From contig JAKSUS010000074.1 in the NCBI GenBank assembly GCA_024408745.1, positions 1-6,086 on the forward strand: 6,086 nt of DNA, written 5' to 3'. Source of the stretch: Candidatus Gastranaerophilales bacterium (lineage in GTDB: Bacteria; Cyanobacteriota; Vampirovibrionia; Gastranaerophilales; JAILCC01). Shown here piece by piece: positions 5,307 through 6,086 of this stretch (positions within the stretch are counted from its first letter, which is position 1; each line of letters opens with the position of its first letter). The translations under genes and the position numbers were made by a program. A model generated the notes under the pieces. That model saw nothing but the letters and a program-made list of their open reading frames with translations. It made no database searches and had not been told where the DNA came from.

Positions 5307-6086
5307 TTATGCTATTGCTTCCTGACCTTTTGTTTCAATTTCTTTTTGAATTTTTGAAGCAAAATCATCAACAGACATAACACCTATTTGCCCCCTGCCT
5401 GATGAACCGCGAACGGCAACAGAATTGTTTTCTATTTCCTTATCACCCATAACTAACATATAAGGAACTTTTTTATTTTGCGCTTCTCTGATTTTGTAAT
5501 TCATAGATTCGCTTCTGTCATCAAGTTTTGCTCTGATACCTAATGCACGAAGTTGTTTATAAACTTTTTCGGCATAATCAACGTGTCTGTCAGCAATTGG
5601 AATAACTTCAACTTGAGTTGGTGCAATCCAAGTCGGAAATGCACCTGTATAATGTTCAATTAATAAACCGCAAAATCTTTCCATTGAACCGAAAATAACT
5701 CTGTGTAGCATAACCGGAGTTTTTAATTCGCCGTCTTTATCCTGATATTTTAATTCAAATCTTTCAGGAAGATTAAAGTCTAATTGAACTGTTGCACCTT
5801 GCCATGTTCTACCAATTGCATCTTTTAATTTGAAATCGATTTTGGGGCCGTAAAATGCACCGTCGCCTGCATTAATGTCATATTTTAATCCTTTTTTATT
5901 TAATGCTGCAACCAAACCTGCTTCTGCTTTATCCCAATTTTCCAAAGTACCTACATAATTTTCTTCAGGTCTTGTAGAAAGTTCAACTTCATATTTAATA
6001 TTAAACATTTTCAAAGTATCATCAACAAAGTCAATTACATTGATAACTTCATCATCAAATGTTTTTAATTCAATTAAACCTTTATT
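5307..6086 (-). CDS. thrS: Threonine-tRNA ligase, C-terminal 259 residues (5' end outside window)
   Basis: This is the class II synthetase that charges tRNA-Thr with threonine in the cytoplasm. The frame is open to the right edge, so the start lies beyond it; the TTG at 6014 is internal. Visible in order are YEVELSTRPE, GDGAFYGPKIDF, the RTWQGATVQLDFNLPERF segment, and motif 3 (PVMLHRVIFGSMERF), whose His is the conserved zinc ligand of the family. HYTGAFPTWIAPTQV then leads into the anticodon-binding domain, with KLDDRSESMNYKIREAQNKKVPY and MGDKEIENNSVAVR. The ending GVMSVDDFASKI matches the usual G-x-MS-x-D-x-F. The editing and TGS domains, motifs 1 and 2 and the other zinc ligands are out of view. 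The gene converges on the pilin gene and shares the hairpin terminator. Confidence 0.97.
   Translation of the reverse strand, partial: NKGLIELKTFDDEVINVIDFVDDTLKMFNIKYEVELSTRPEENYVGTLENWDKAEAGLVAALNKKGLKYDINAGDGAFYGPKIDFKLKDAIGRTWQGATVQLDFNLPERFELKYQDKDGELKTPVMLHRVIFGSMERFCGLLIEHYTGAFPTWIAPTQVEVIPIADRHVDYAEKVYKQLRALGIRAKLDDRSESMNYKIREAQNKKVPYMLVMGDKEIENNSVAVRGSSGRGQIGVMSVDDFASKIQKEIETKGQEAIA

Noticed and set aside
6012..6014. TTG at 6014 as the start of thrS
   Set aside because: The frame stays open to the window edge and upstream codons continue a ThrRS-like helix (DDEVINVIDFVDDTLKMF), so this is internal.
6048..6086. Absence of the usual HIFC-x-P-x-QI segment just before the ThrRS helix; GLIELKTF is seen instead
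   Set aside because: The window ends only a few residues further on, so a local insertion, a shifted motif and real loss cannot be told apart.

Overview
The window is AT-rich DNA from a bacterial chromosome. The best lineage guess is the gut, non-photosynthetic sister group of Cyanobacteria (Melainabacteria/Vampirovibrionia, order Gastranaerophilales). That guess rests on three things: ribosomal protein L34 has a cyanobacterial-style N-terminus (RTLEGTKIKRQHVSGFRARM), two neighbouring unknown proteins carry a short I-[S/N]-F-G motif near the N-terminus that I associate from memory with this group, and the composition is uniformly low in GC. It is an inference, not a proof; a low-GC firmicute is the main alternative.

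Layout from left to right. Positions 2-343 hold the C-terminal half of guanylate kinase (gmk). Positions 344-665 are a 322-base gap rich in short tandem and inverted repeats, with a possible 14-codon leader ORF just before the next gene. Positions 666-3851 encode a 1061-residue protein with no obvious name. It has the landmarks of a full-length but very divergent glycogen/starch synthase-like (GT5, GT-B fold) glycosyltransferase, with a long helical insertion or extension and a C-terminal membrane anchor. Positions 3869-4156 encode a 95-residue unknown protein, probably in the same transcript. Next comes the conserved cluster rpmH-rnpA-yidD (4232-4954), apparently with its own promoter. A strong extended -10 promoter then drives a lone, small Flp/TadE-like prepilin gene (5012-5242). 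A perfect 16-bp hairpin at 5258-5291 separates it from the convergent thrS gene, whose C-terminal 259 codons run off the right edge on the minus strand.

Most of the genes are housekeeping: GMP phosphorylation, ribosome and RNase P assembly, membrane-protein insertion and threonyl-tRNA charging. The accessory content is the 1061-residue GT5-like protein with its small partner, and the orphan pilin. The GT5-like protein is the most interesting item. It keeps the donor-binding landmarks (KSGG near the N-terminus, R-x3-QKG, PSR-x2-PC) but has Ala where the family has its conserved Glu in EPCGL, and Asn-Asp-Pro-Gln where the family has His-Asp-Trp-His/Gln. This suggests a changed reaction or a non-catalytic binding role at a membrane.
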